Shown here: positions 12,777 to 22,954 of the stretch, in pieces
How positions within the stretch are numbered: position 1 is the stretch's first letter
How the letters are laid out: each line of letters opens with the position of its first letter
Assembly (NCBI GenBank): GCA_038501625.1
Contig: JAZAYU010000008.1
Coordinates: 6,696,938 to 6,760,937 of the forward strand
Origin: Corbicula japonica
Taxonomy: Eukaryota > Mollusca > Bivalvia > Venerida > Cyrenidae
Direction of reading: 5' to 3'
DNA: 64,000 nucleotides
Notes under the pieces: generated by a model
The model's input: only the letters and a program-made list of their open reading frames with translations
Database searches by the model: none
Told to the model about the DNA's origin: nothing
Program-made: the position numbers and the translations under genes

Positions 12777-13425
12777 TTAATGTACCATGTTGACGATTCG
12801 TCGGCATTCAAAGGCCTTCTGTTATCAAACGACAACACTCGAACGCGATCCTCGGTTTCGTTAGAATGAAGCCGTTTCTAAAGGTGATCCATAAAGTTTC
12901 TGGGATATCTGTATGTCCTCTTGTTCAACATGATTTCTGAGTTATGTCCACCACCGATACAATACATTATATCGGGTCTTCCGCAAGTAATATCAAAACT
13001 CTTTTGGGCTCGAATATCGTGAGGGTTCCACTGCTGAGCTATCATGTCGAGTTCTGTTTGGTACCATGAAACAATATCTGAGGCATTTTAATGTGTATAA
13101 GACTTGTTGCATCCAAAACGTTTACGTCAAGTAGATCCTTGCAAAATGAAATCCACCAGTGGACCCTATGTCTACTAAGTAATCCCAACAGGATTCTATA
13201 CGCTGATTTGCTACACTCTTTCCATAGATAAACATTTTCAATCTGAAAAATGGTTGAGGCAGTGCTAGCGTCGAATTTTCAGTCCCTCTATCGCAACGAT
13301 GAAGCCTTGGGGCAATGCCTAATTCGTTGAATGTGTCTATGTAGTATGACGTTATTACTGCATGTGTGTTGTTGCTGTTCGATATGACATTCGAGACATA
13401 TCTTTGGCGTGATTATCGGTGTGCT
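12777..13425 (-). pseudogene. Integrase-core transposase relic
   Basis: Reading the minus strand from about 13425 down gives a recognisable stretch of a DDE integrase-core protein common in animal genomes. The order is SYYIDTFNELG, then CDRGTEN (the second acidic residue, codon at 13290-13292), then YGKSVANQRIES with the Glu codon at 13194-13196 in the same frame. After a stop and a frameshift near 13060-13110 it continues with ELDMIAQQWNPHDIRAQ and GRPDIMYCIGGG. Another stop occurs near 12880, after which the frame runs up to the nested element at 12769. The first catalytic Asp and the N-terminal helix-turn-helix are missing or unreadable. I cannot name the superfamily with certainty. It lies inside the 8425-14510 TIR pair and is a plausible remnant of that transposon's own enzyme. 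Confidence 0.65.
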
Positions 13426-14324
13426 TTGTGTTCACTAGTTCCTTTGAGATCGATTTCATCGATCTCTCATTACAGACAGCACAAGTCGGTAGTCAGTCAC
13501 TAACTTTTGCCACATCGAACAATAACCTTCACACTCCTCTAGATTTCTACAACTCCGGTGTACGTGTTTTACGTCGAGCAAGATTGTTAGCTTTCAGTAT
13601 ACGCTTAAGTTAACGCAAGCTTAGTTTACTATCACGCAAAATATATAATAACAAAATTATATAATTGTATGATTAGCTATAGAAGAAGTAATGCTTAATA
13701 AGTTCTAGTCTTATTAAATGCGTCCCTCTGAGAACGACAGCTGATTCCGTGATCACAACACTAGTTACTGGCGTAATAAACGTCCATGCCCATTTAGTGA
13801 CCATTTTTGTCGTCTGAAAAGAAAGAAAAGAGAAAATACAGCAATAGGAAAAATAAAAAAATTATAATACTCCATAAAAAATCGATTGTATCAACAACTG
13901 ACAGCCCTTTTACTTTTTTTAAATATCGTCCCAAATTTTAACAAAGGGGGTAATAACACAAAGACAAACATCAGATACTCGGGTTATTTTCACAGGGAGC
14001 CCCTGTGTATAAACGACCATCCAGAACAGTCAGATCGGAAATCCTAATAATACATATTAATACATATTAAATATAAAGCTCACTGACTGAATGATTGACG
14101 GGAAGAAACACCTCCTTTTAAAAATCACACAAAACCTCTAATGCGACCTACCGTAACATTTATTGGTACATATACTATTAAGATCAAAATTACACTATCG
14201 CTTGGATATAATTCTTGTGAAAATATCATCATTGAATTAAAACTCACCCCTTGTTGTCGATTTTCATGTCTACCTGCCACTGTTGATATTCTTTAAAAAA
14301 TGGCGCCCCCGCTTTTAAGAGATT
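13426..14324. other. Gene-free interior of the TIR pair
   Basis: No readable coding frame. The first part may hold more of the transposase in a form too decayed to read; the rest is AT-rich. Confidence 0.35.
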
Positions 14325-14510
14325 TTTACATTCTAAGTTCTAAGACCTAAGTTCTAAGATCTTAGTTAGAATTGTTGCCTCCTAACTTCTAACTTAAAAT
14401 GGCCCTATTGGGCTTCCGTACGAGACCGAAGGTCGAGCGTGATGTGGTTTACATAGTTACGCAACGAGAAATCATACAAACCTACAGATTGCATACTGGT
14501 ATAATGTTCC
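14325..14510 (-). repeat. Right terminal inverted repeat
   Basis: This is the inverted partner of 8425-8610. Part of it (14441-14510) continues into a 100 bp block, ending CCCAATTAA at 14544, that is directly repeated at 15024-15128. Confidence 0.7.
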
Positions 14511-14540
14511 TTTTATTATATACCGCTTTTGTACTCCCAA

Positions 14541-15023
14541 TTAAGAGGTCGCAAACATTGCAAATAGCGAAAAATAGCTAAAATTTCAAAAAAGAATTTT
14601 TGGGAAAATACTTATTGCCACCTAGATTTTAGTAAATATATGTATTTAGCTATGGATGTAGAATCTACTTTTACTTTGAACCAGGAAGTAAGATTTCCTT
14701 GAATTTCTTGAAAACCCTAACATTATTTTGACGAATTGGCACTAAACATTGTAGACCAGCATATACTTATTTCAGGTATGAGTTACTTTGATATATTGTT
14801 CATGAATTTCAGAGTTCTCATGCAAATGGTATTTCTTTTGTTTTAGTATGTGCTTGATAATTAGAACATGAATTAGACTAAACTGAGCTTGCAAACATTT
14901 TCTACATCCATAGCTAAATACATTTATTTACTAAAATCTAGGTGCCAATAAGTATTTCCCCCAAAATTCATTTTTTGAAATTTTAGCCTGTTTTCGCCAT
15001 TTGCAATGTTTGCGATATCTTAA
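14541..15023. mobile_element. TTAA-flanked MITE
   Basis: TTAA at 14541-14544 and at 15020-15023 brackets a 475 bp element. Its ends are inverted repeats of about 115 bp: GAGGTCGCAAACATTGCAAA on the left, GATATCGCAAACATTGCAAA on the right minus strand. The inner arm reads CACCTAGATTTTAGTAAATA and ATGTATTTAGCTATGGATGTAG on both sides. TTAA targets are typical of piggyBac and Kolobok transposons. There is no coding capacity. Confidence 0.75.
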
Positions 15024-15128
15024 ATGATGTGGTTTACATACGCAACGAGAAATCATACAAACCTACAGATTACATACTGGTATAATGTTCCTTTTATTAT
15101 ATACCCCTTTTGTACTCCCAATTAAATG
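15024..15128 (+). repeat. Direct repeat of 14441-14544
   Basis: About 100 bp (GATGTGGTTTACAT... CGCAACGAGAAATCATACAAA ... TGTACTCCCAATTAA) repeats the sequence immediately left of the TTAA MITE with only a few differences. A TTAA insertion makes only a 4 bp duplication, so the pair reflects a separate tandem duplication or recombination. Confidence 0.75.
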
Positions 15129-15485
15129 AGTACTTAAGTTATTTTATCTATAGTGAATAGTGAAATTTCGTCACAATAAATAAAGCATAAATCTCTACGT
15201 CATATTTAGTTAAGTTGTGGCGTAATTGAACAAAACTTTCAAGCTCCATGATCGATTCTGTCAGAAAAAGGATTAGTTTTGTTCAAACCTTTGAAGGACT
15301 AAAAACAATAACAACAACATTTTAAGAAGACCCGAAGATGCTAGAAGTGTTTACCGTGGTATTCGATATGTAACGACTAAGATTAAATTTTGAGAGTGTT
15401 GAATTCTTATACCGCGGCAACGAGCTTCTTTTTCATCAAAATAGGATTAGGTTTTGAAGAGAAAATGCGAAGGATTGCATAAAGA

Positions 15486-16785
15486 TATTTAAAACGGAAT
15501 TAAACTTCTTTGCTCCTAATCTTTTGCTTGGGCAAATACTCATAGATCAGTTCAAACAAAAGTGGCATGATGAGCTCCAGCAGAGTAATAAAGGTCGAAT
15601 TTACTGCAGTTTCAAAGAAAATCACTGTTATGAATCATATTTTAACGAACTTGAAGAACACGAATATATTAGTCTTTTTAAATTTCGAACAGCTAATCAT
15701 TTGTTACCTGTAGAAACGGGGGGTCATGATGGAACACCTTTCCAAGAGCGACGATGCACATTATGCAACCGAGACGACCAGATAGGCTGTGAAAATCATT
15801 ACCTTTTATATTGTAACTTTTTTCAGAGTGAAAGAGATGTCTTTTTAAGTAATTTAAATAATCAGGTCCACGACCTATCGCTGAAAACACTCTTATCGTC
15901 GAAATCACTTCCAGTCTTAAAACATGTTAGTAAGTTTGTACAAAAAATTATGAAAAAATTTCAACGTTGACCTACCTTTGTACATGCCGATACCTCCAAA
16001 TATTAATTATTGAATATTTACCTGTTGATATTTCTCCCGTACATGTTATTTCCGTATGCCGCACGTTTTTCTCGCTGTACAATTTCATTGACTGCACTGG
16101 TCTTCATTCATAATTCGACCACGTGATCATTACACTAGTGTTACCCAAAATAAACTAGCAAGATAAATATGTTCTTCAGGTGCGTAGCTGATTCTTGAAT
16201 TTTGAAAACCCCGTCAGAAATTCTGATCAATACTAATGATAAATATATTTCGCAACAGAAACGTGTAAATGCCATTTGTTAATTATATGTGTTATATGCC
16301 GTTTCTTTTTCTTGTCGCTAGCGATGCTTTATTTACCACTTAAATGCGCTTGAAATAGCTTTCAAATATATACAATTGTAAACCTATCGATTGAGACGAA
16401 ATTAACTAACGTTCCAAGTATTGACAATTAATTTGACAACTTTACGAATCTCCCCCGCCAAACCAACTTGTTGATATGTCTCTTCAGTTAACAAAATCTT
16501 AGTAGTAAACATCATGTACGGTCTATTTTATGTTATTATTGAAAATTATCAATTTATCAGTGATACATGTACTTCTCTTTCTCATGTCATTATTTTCTTT
16601 TTTGTTTTGTCATTCTGTAGTTACTTTTGCATTGTTTGTTGTTGTTCTTTTTTTGTGAGGGTTTATGTTTGACCGGAAACCCACACTTGATGTTTAATAT
16701 ATGCATTTATTATATATCCCCATGTTGCAGCGCACTACCTGGGTGTAATAAAAGAGATGTTCTGTTCTGTTCTGCTCTGTTTATC
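15486..16785 (+). pseudogene. LINE 3' end fragment with zinc knuckle
   Basis: The open frame 15524-15970 (148 codons) encodes the C-terminal region of the same LINE family as 2448-3985 and 53476-53930. It contains QFKQKWHDELQQSNKGRIY, FKFRTANHLLPVETG and a CTLCN...GCENHYLLYC knuckle, and ends at its own stop. A non-coding 3' UTR follows, ending near 16785 with GTTCTGTTCTGTTCTGCTCTG after AATAAAAGAG. The endonuclease and RT core are missing, a normal 5'-truncated insertion. Confidence 0.75.
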
Positions 16786-16969
16786 CGCAATGACTATCTA
16801 TTAATTTAACTTTCTTTCACACTATTTGACGAGTTCATATTATTTTTATTTGTAAAGGTCATTGAAACCAATGATTATATTAAAAGAAAGAGTGTGATTG
16901 GAGCAAACAAATCAAAATTTGTGAAAATATCGCGATTTGAAATCGGCCATTTTGGGACGTAGAAACTAC

Positions 16970-17097
16970 CAACAGAGGCAAAAATACAGAATCGGAAAAC
17001 GACATTGCCCGATACGGGATTATTAATCTGACGAGTTGCATCAATCTTGCAGATTAACGCTGCCACTATGCTAAAATCATTCATAGGTATATAATAA
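16970..17097 (+). repeat. Direct repeat, unit 1
   Basis: About 125 bp (GAATCGGAAAACGACATTGC ... CTGACGAGTTGCATCAATCT ... GGTATATAATAAAT) recurs at 17480-17601 with scattered substitutions. Only this unit is followed by the palindromic MITE at 17086-17233. Confidence 0.65.
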
Positions 17098-17233
17098 ATA
17101 TGGAATTTTTTAACAGTATGCATTCTGTATTAATAGGTTCGTATTTTTCGAGTTGTGTAGTTTACATACGCAACGAGAAATAATACGAACCTACAGACTG
17201 CATACTGACATAATGTTCCTTTTATTATATACC
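17086..17233. mobile_element. Palindromic MITE related to the 6.1 kb TIR element
   Basis: The 148 bp sequence folds back on itself. It starts GGTATATAATAAATATGGAA and ends TTCCTTTTATTATATACC, with AGGTTCGTATTTTTCG paired to CGAGAAATAATACGAACCT around the centre. Its arms match the outer ends of the 8425-14510 element (CAGTATGC...CTGTA...AGGTT.GTAT). Confidence 0.65.
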
Positions 17234-17479
17234 CTTCTCGCTCAAAACAAATTTAAATAAACTAAACAACAAAATTTTAGTCAACAACGTGGTTTACTTA
17301 ATAGTCGAATTAAAAATAGTAACGCGATAGTAAATTTATGAATGGCCTATAAAATTAATGAATAGCGTAATAATATCGTAACGGTTATAAAACTGAGACG
17401 GAAATTTCCTATTTTGGAGTTCGTTATTTGCCGGAATAGTGCGATGTAGTATATGATGTCACATAGAACACTGGAAGCT

Positions 17480-17601
17480 GCAAAATAAAGAATTGGAAAA
17501 CGACATTATCCGATACGGAATTGCTAATCTGACGAGTTGTATCAATCTTGCGGATTAACGCTGCACTGTGCTAATATCATTCTTTGGTATATAATAAATG
17601 T
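17480..17601 (+). repeat. Direct repeat, unit 2
   Basis: Second copy of the 16970-17097 unit, about 507 bp downstream and lacking the MITE. Confidence 0.6.
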
Positions 17602-18124
17602 AAAATGTTTGCGCATATACTAGTGATTTAAATGTGCTAAAGTAAGAAATACATTACATTTTGATTGCGGTAGTCGTTCTAATAGGCAGTTTTAAGATTT
17701 ACCGATATTCCATAACATAATATACATTCATATACATTTCGGCTGTTGCTGGCCATTAATTACTGAAATTAAATTTTTTCAAGTGTAAAAGACGAGGTTT
17801 TTTAATACTGTTCATAATTGTTGTCCGAACATAACATGTGTCATAGCATAAACGTCGACAGCCATACTCAGATAAAAAGTTCACAGTTCATCTATTTGAA
17901 GTTATTTTCATGGTCTGGCCAATGTTAAATAGGGTTTGTCTTTTTGCTTTTATGATTCATAACATGAAATATCAACTGCCACAAAATGAACAGTTATTTA
18001 TGTCAGTTGTTTGATCGTCTCATTCAAATAACTTTATGCGGTTTTTATTGTTATTTAATCTTGTTAATATACATAAATAGATGAAAAAGAAACTTTGAAA
18101 GCCACCGAACAACACAACAAAAAT
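17602..18124. other. Gene-free AT-rich stretch
   Basis: Nothing recognisable. Confidence 0.4.
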
Positions 18125-18345
18125 AAAATATTGCAGATCCGGTCTGATTGAGCTTGTTCATGAGCAGTAATGAAATTGCATATTATTGTTGTTGACGCCG
18201 CCTAACCCCGGGTTGAGCGCAACTCTATATTTACACAAATATAAGTACCATGCTCAATGGCCTTCAAAGTGCTATATTATTGATGACAGCACTGATTGAA
18301 TGTATGGGGAGACGTTTTATGGCCGCCACACGGCACTAACAACGC
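18125..18345 (+). repeat. Dispersed repeat family copy 3
   Basis: Short copy of the family at 6110-7320 and 8695-9175. It shows GAGCTTGTTCATGAGCAGTAATG, GACGCCGCCTAACCCCGGGTTGAGCGCAA and GATTGAATGTATGGGGAGACG in the same order. A further partial copy is visible at about 20035-20110. Confidence 0.6.
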
Positions 18346-18719
18346 TAATGTAATAATTCAATACACGGAAAAGGAACTCATCAGAAGAAAAATAAATGTT
18401 ACATTTACCGGGTAACATAAAAAGACTTCGTATGAAACCATACGCGAAATACCTCCGCTCCCCTATACCATATTCAAAACGAAAAAAAAATGTTTCAGAT
18501 TTTTAGAGAGGGAAAAGAAAAAACAAATGTTATTCATTCCTGGAAAGATATGGAAAACTTCTACACTAAAATTAATACGAATATATAAATCATTTGCAGC
18601 AATTCTTTATGGGCTGTCATACTTTCAAATCGAATGTCTGATAAAAATGATTAAAAGAGAAACTCCGATCAGACTTAATAAATTATCTGAAAACACTATC
18701 TTAATTATTTGTGTCAGCA

Positions 18720-18867
18720 TGGTTCAAAGTTATCTAACTGAGCATGGACATGGGTCTCAAATCTTAAGCATCTGATTGGCTGAAATGAAGACTTGTCTCC
18801 ATTTCAGCCAATCAGATGCTTGAGATCTGAGACTGTCATCCAATCCCTGTTTTATAATCTTTGGCCC
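18720..18867. mobile_element. Foldback MITE, copy 1
   Basis: Inverted arms AGCATCTGATTGGCTGAAAT and ATTTCAGCCAATCAGATGCT meet around 18790. Outer arms (AAAGTTAT/ATAATCTTTGG) are more diverged. It belongs to the same family as 19263-19382 and 36850-36993. Confidence 0.75.
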
Positions 18868-19262
18868 TGATCTCAGAAAAAATGTGTTAACTAGCTTCCA
18901 CATCAAAATTCAACACAAACCCGTAACTTTAAACATTCAACCATATTCACTCTGACAAATATAAAAACGTAATGCTTATGTAATCATGAATGTAATCATT
19001 TAGAGATCGATCTTGTACAATATGATATCACAACCCGTTTTATATAAAGTTGTGCGAACATCAAAGATATTAATGAAAATGGCATGAAGACTCATGATTA
19101 GTTTCATCATTCATGGAAGCTTCGTTACATGTTTGGTTTTAGACAGTGATGGGAGCCTGATTGATTTGTTGAAGTCGATTATCACTTCAATCTGCTTTCG
19201 AGAAATTAATTTGATGTTTCATCACCGTTGACACTACATGGAGTACATTTGCTGTATTCTGT

Positions 19263-19382
19263 GCCCAAGATCATAAAACGAAATCTGGAGATCAGTCTCA
19301 AATATCAATCATCTGATTGGCAGAAATGGCAGATAATTGATATTTGGAACTAGTCTCCAATCTTAGTTTTATGGGCTTGGGC
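19263..19382. mobile_element. Foldback MITE, copy 2
   Basis: 120 bp, from GCCCAAGATCATAAAACGAA to TTAGTTTTATGGGCTTGGGC. Internal arms are CAGTCTCAAATATCAATCAT and AATTGATATTTGGAACTAGT. More diverged than copy 3. Confidence 0.7.
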
Positions 19383-20352
19383 AGATTAAAAAATATAAAA
19401 TAGTCAACAGCCTTAACAGCATTAATAAAATATTTGTTAAATGGTTATCAATTAAGAAAGATCTGAACGCAATTCTGTTGTTGTTTTTTCAGTCCGGTTG
19501 GCCTGTAAATGAATCTAACCTCCAACGTATGTAATGACCTATTGTTTGCAACGATTGATTCATGTAAAATCCAGTGCGTAAAACGTTTCGTCAACGATCT
19601 TGAAGATCTAGAACATGAATAACATACTGATTGGTTTGGATTGTCGAGACAGCTCTTAGTTTGGTAGTTTTGAAGATAAAGATAATATTAACTCGTGTAG
19701 TCTTGAGCTGGGATGGTAGGGTATTCATGTAGAGGTCCTATTACAAATATGTTGTTTTATGTAAAGTAACAACAGTTTGCAGCAATGTTGCTGTTGTTGT
19801 TTTTTGTTCATATGTTTGTTTATTGGTTTATTGTTCTCAACCTTAAAGGTATTGCTATAACATTTTTTAAAATAAAAATAAATGAAATGTACATATCAGG
19901 AATTGCCAAAGATAAATTTTTCCATTCTGTAAAAAGTGAGCACTGAATAATAACTTGTACAACTAGCGACAACACTATGTTTAATGTTTAATTATAACCA
20001 AACACACAAGATAAAAACACTAGAGGCTTGGTTCGATTAAGTTTGATTTCAATCATTAATGGAAATGCTTTAAATACTGCCCACGCTGCCTAGCCAAGAG
20101 TATGATGTAACCTTAATTAATATCAGAAATATAATTATCTGTATGATATAGCAAATTAGCTTTAATAATTTTATCAAAATTATCTGAATAAAAAAGATGT
20201 AATGGGTGACATTTCGATTAATTAACTATAAAAGTTCAACTCAAAGGCTTTTCGGATGCGCGATAATTTAATTGTCAAAATTAACACATTGATGTGGCGT
20301 AATTTTCAGAGGGAACACTTAATGCTTTAAGCAGATAATAAAGAAATTAATA
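19383..20352. other. Gene-free stretch
   Basis: AT-rich sequence with a partial copy of the dispersed repeat at about 20035-20110. I see no gene. Confidence 0.4.
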
Positions 20353-20365
20353 CGTAATCGACCCT

Positions 20366-20398
20366 ACGATTTCGACGCGCGAAGCGCGTCGAAATCGT
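20366..20398. repeat. Perfect 15 bp stem hairpin with GAA loop
   Basis: The two arms are ACGATTTCGACGCGC (20366-20380) and GCGCGTCGAAATCGT (20384-20398) around a GAA loop, with no mismatch. Outside it CGTAATCG and CGATTACG extend the symmetry imperfectly. The CpG-rich stem stands out from the AT-rich surroundings. Confidence 0.85.
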
Positions 20399-20439
20399 GT
20401 CGATTCCGATTACGGTATTGCGCATGAGCAAAAAGGAGT

Positions 20440-20645
20440 AACTAGAAACTTTGAAACCGTGTCGCAAAATAAGGCTTCTGATTGGACCATGTGACTTTCA
20501 TCCGGGTGCAATAGTCTTTTGTGCTTACTTCCGGATTTAAAAACTGAAAAGCCGCCATTTTGTTTCTCGATTCACATTTTCAGAAGTTCTTCTTCCGTAT
20601 GTTAGATAACAATTAAGATTAAACTCGCCTAAAAAAATTAAGGTA
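20440..20645 (+). promoter_or_regulatory. Promoter-like CpG-bearing segment
   Basis: The segment has a GATTGG (inverted CCAAT) box near 20481, an ETS-like CTTCCGG near 20528 and GCCGCCATTTTG near 20551, a YY1-like motif often placed at start sites of animal housekeeping genes. A stretch ending AAAATTAAG|GTAAATAAG near 20641 looks like a splice donor. It could be the start of the transcript whose coding exons lie at 23959-25007. This is inference from motifs only. Confidence 0.3.
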
Positions 20646-20884
20646 AATAAGTTTCTACATTGATTAAAACCTAATATTGTCACATAGTTAGAGTCTAACA
20701 GTAGACTCTACCGTAGCGATGCGCATTACGGTAGTTGTTCGAATTTTAGTTAATTAATTAAAATACAGAGTGGCAAAGTGACAATTACACCGGTTTCCCC
20801 AACATTCTAAACATTGGAAATTTACGACGTTTTTATTTATTTTTTACTGCAATCATCAACAAGAACAGCAAGTTTAACATTGCA

Positions 20885-21075
20885 GATTAGATAGTAATAT
20901 CGATTGCTTTCGTTTTAATTTGGTGTGGGAAAGCGATTAGGTTGCGTTGAATTAACTCTGGATATTGTAGACTGGACAGAACTGGTCAAATGAAATCTGA
21001 CCAGCTTGAAGATGTGTATTCATGATCAGGACTCGAACCCAAGGTTTGCAGATAAAGCATAAAGCTACTCTGCTA
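20885..21075 (-). repeat. tRNA-derived SINE-like sequence
   Basis: On the minus strand TTAGCAGAGTAGC (A-box-like, about 21083-21071) is followed by a perfect B box GGGTTCGAGTCCTGA (about 21045-21031). The predicted T stem pairs over five base pairs, but the other arms do not form well. The sequence then runs into a non-tRNA body ending in TTTCCCACACCAAATTAAAAC, as in tRNA-derived SINEs. Confidence 0.5.
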
Positions 21076-21094
21076 ATATAAGTTGTTTGAGGCA

Positions 21095-21395
21095 TGGTAA
21101 AGCTGTGTTTACCAAATGCTATCTGAATAACGCTTCATTTACAACAAATAAAAATTTTTAGAGCTACATTTCATAAAAAATGAGGCATAGTGTAGAATGA
21201 TTTAAATAGGAAGCACGGCGAAGCCGTGTTCACCACTTATTATTTATTTCCGATTTTAGGAATAATTGCTCTGCAGAGGTGTAAAAATTTTCTTTTACCC
21301 ACTCGCCCTGCAGGTCGAGTGAATGAGTAAGTGCACTCGCCCTTACAGAAAGTACACTCGCCCTTACATTGAAAAAAAATACTCTTTTTGTAAAG
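21095..21395 (+). repeat. Tandem duplication, unit 1
   Basis: A unit of about 305 bp starts GCATGGTAAAGCTGTGTTTACC and includes AATGATTTAAATAGGAAGCACGG, TTTTAGGAATAATTGCTCTG and three ACTCGCCCT words. It is followed immediately by a second copy at 21400-21695. Confidence 0.8.
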
Positions 21396-21399
21396 CTTT

Positions 21400-21695
21400 G
21401 TTTACCAAATGCTATCTGAATAATGCTTTATTTACAACAAATAAAAATTATTAGTGCTACATTTCATAAAAAAAATTAGGCATAGTGTAGAATGATTTAA
21501 ATAGGAAGCACGGCTTCGCCGTGTTAACCACTAATTATTTATTTCAGATTTTAGGAATAATTGCTCTGACAGAGGTGTAGAAATTTTCTTTTACCCAATC
21601 GCCCTGCAGGTCGAGTGAATGAGTAAGTGCACTCGCCCTTACAGAAAGTACACTCGCCCTTACATTTTAAATAAAATACTCCTTCTGTTGCAATT
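21400..21695 (+). repeat. Tandem duplication, unit 2
   Basis: Second copy of the 21095-21395 unit with point differences. The hairpin GCACGGC-GAA-GCCGTG of unit 1 (21217-21231) appears here as GCACGGC-TTC-GCCGTG, with its three-base loop reverse-complemented. Confidence 0.8.
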
Positions 21696-22122
21696 TTCAT
21701 TTTTCTTTTCATTCTATCTCTTTCTTACTGTCTCGCTCGCTCTCTCGCTTATCATTATCACCCGTATCTTGTGTAAAAAACGTTATCTTCATTTGTTTCT
21801 ACATTATTTTTGACATACAGCGGGAAAAAGGTACACTTGCAGCCTCGTTCTTATTTGGGAATGAGGATAAAAATAAATCGCTGCTGTTATCTTTACATCA
21901 GAAACGTTCCGAATACACTGGAAATCGACCGAAATTCCGGATATCGAATTGTATTTTGTAAACAAAGTGAAAATATTTCATTTTTCGAAGAAATCACATG
22001 TGCTTTGCTGAAAAATTTACTCGCCCTGCCGGTCGAGTGTTTCGGCCGCTTCGCTCGACCCAACAGATCATTTACCCGCCATGGCGAGTGGTCGAGTGGA
22101 ATTCTACACCTCTGCTCTGTCA
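21567..22122. mobile_element. Inverted-repeat element with ACTCGCCC motifs
   Basis: The left boundary reads GCTCTGACAGAGGTGTAGAA (about 21562-21581) and the right boundary contains TTCTACACCTCTGCTCTGTC (about 22101-22120), its near inverted complement. Inside, CGCCCTGCAGGTCGAGTG on the left mirrors CGAGTGGTCGAGTGG on the right. The open frames at 21810-22184 and 21893-22177 fall in this repeat and show no domain. The left end is shared with the tandem duplication. Confidence 0.45.
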
Positions 22123-22199
22123 AACAAGTAACTTTTACAAGTTCAAATGTGTTGCATGGTGAAGCCGTGTTGACCATTAATTAATTGGTATAAATTTGA

Positions 22200-22791
22200 A
22201 AATTTATTTATTTTATTTAGTTTTCACAGTCCAATAGTTTGTGTCGAGATTTTGTATACATGCCTTGGTCCAGATGTTTGAGTGTAATGATCGCTACAGA
22301 CTTCCCGAAAGTTGTAAAAAGTGTCAGACATGAGATCAGACAAGATGTGAAAATCTGTCTGACCGAAACAATTTCTGTCTGACTGAAACATTTAACACAT
22401 TAAATAAGCAAAACACAGTATTAAGGGTGTTTTTGTTGTTGTTGTTTTTTTCAGTGATACAAATTGTCATTATGACGAATACGTAAAATATTTCATTCTG
22501 ATATCCTCACTCATTTCCCTCGGAACAGTCTCGAATCAAAACAGCGAGTAAAATTGTAATTTAGCGAGTAAAATTGGAATATGCAGATCAAATTTTTGCC
22601 GGACATTCGGTCCTACCACATTGGAAATCACATCAGACCAGTCCAAATTTTACCGGACAGGTCCGACGGTCCGGCGACTTTAAGGAAGTCTGTCACTAAG
22701 AAAATAAATTAAGTCATCGGAAGGTATATGCATGCATTGGGCAAATAATATCGTTTATAAAATTTGTTTTTTTTGTAATTTGTATTTCAGT
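22200..22791. other. Gene-free stretch
   Basis: Contains repeated GTCTGACCGAAACA/GTCTGACTGAAACA and GTCCGACGGTCCGG words but no gene I can support. Confidence 0.35.
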
Positions 22792-22879
22792 TTGAAGTAT
22801 ATATATGAAAGATGCGTGACAAATCTGGTTCAAAGAGCATGAAACTTGAATAGGAGAAAAATTAGACTACTGGAGAGGT
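22792..22879 (+). other. Possible non-coding exon
   Basis: An acceptor-like TTTGTAATTTGTATTTCAG precedes this stretch and AGAG|GTAATT follows it. All frames contain stops, so it would be 5' UTR. It lies between the promoter-like segment at 20440-20645 and the coding exon at 23959. Evidence is splice-site appearance only. Confidence 0.25.
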
Positions 22880-22954
22880 AATTTTTTTTTAATTTACCCT
22901 TAATAAACTGTACAAACACTCAAACAGCACAGAATTTGCCCTTCCTTTACATGA

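Larger units (their letters stand above)
8425..14510. mobile_element. Candidate 6.1 kb TIR DNA transposon (decayed)
   Basis: Both ends carry the same sequence in inverted orientation. The left end starts GGAATATTATACCAGTATGC at 8425 and the right end reads GGAACATTATACCAGTATGC on the minus strand from 14510. Similarity extends about 190 bp inward, through CGGAAGCCCATTAGGGCC and a run of TTAGAACTTAGGTCTTAGAACTTAG. Between them lie an integrase-core transposase relic (12777-13425, minus), a minisatellite built from the same TCTAAGTTCTAA motif (11396-11606), and a nested inverted-repeat element (12019-12769). A MITE at 17086-17233 has related ends. No target duplication could be fixed. It may be one element or two independently inserted ends; the internal transposase favours one element. 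Confidence 0.55.

Noticed and set aside
20885..21075. A functional tRNA gene on the minus strand
   Set aside because: The T arm is fine but the acceptor and anticodon arms fail; better read as a SINE head.
21810..22184. 124-codon frame and its minus-strand partner
   Set aside because: Both lie in an inverted-repeat element, show no domain and have no splice or start context.
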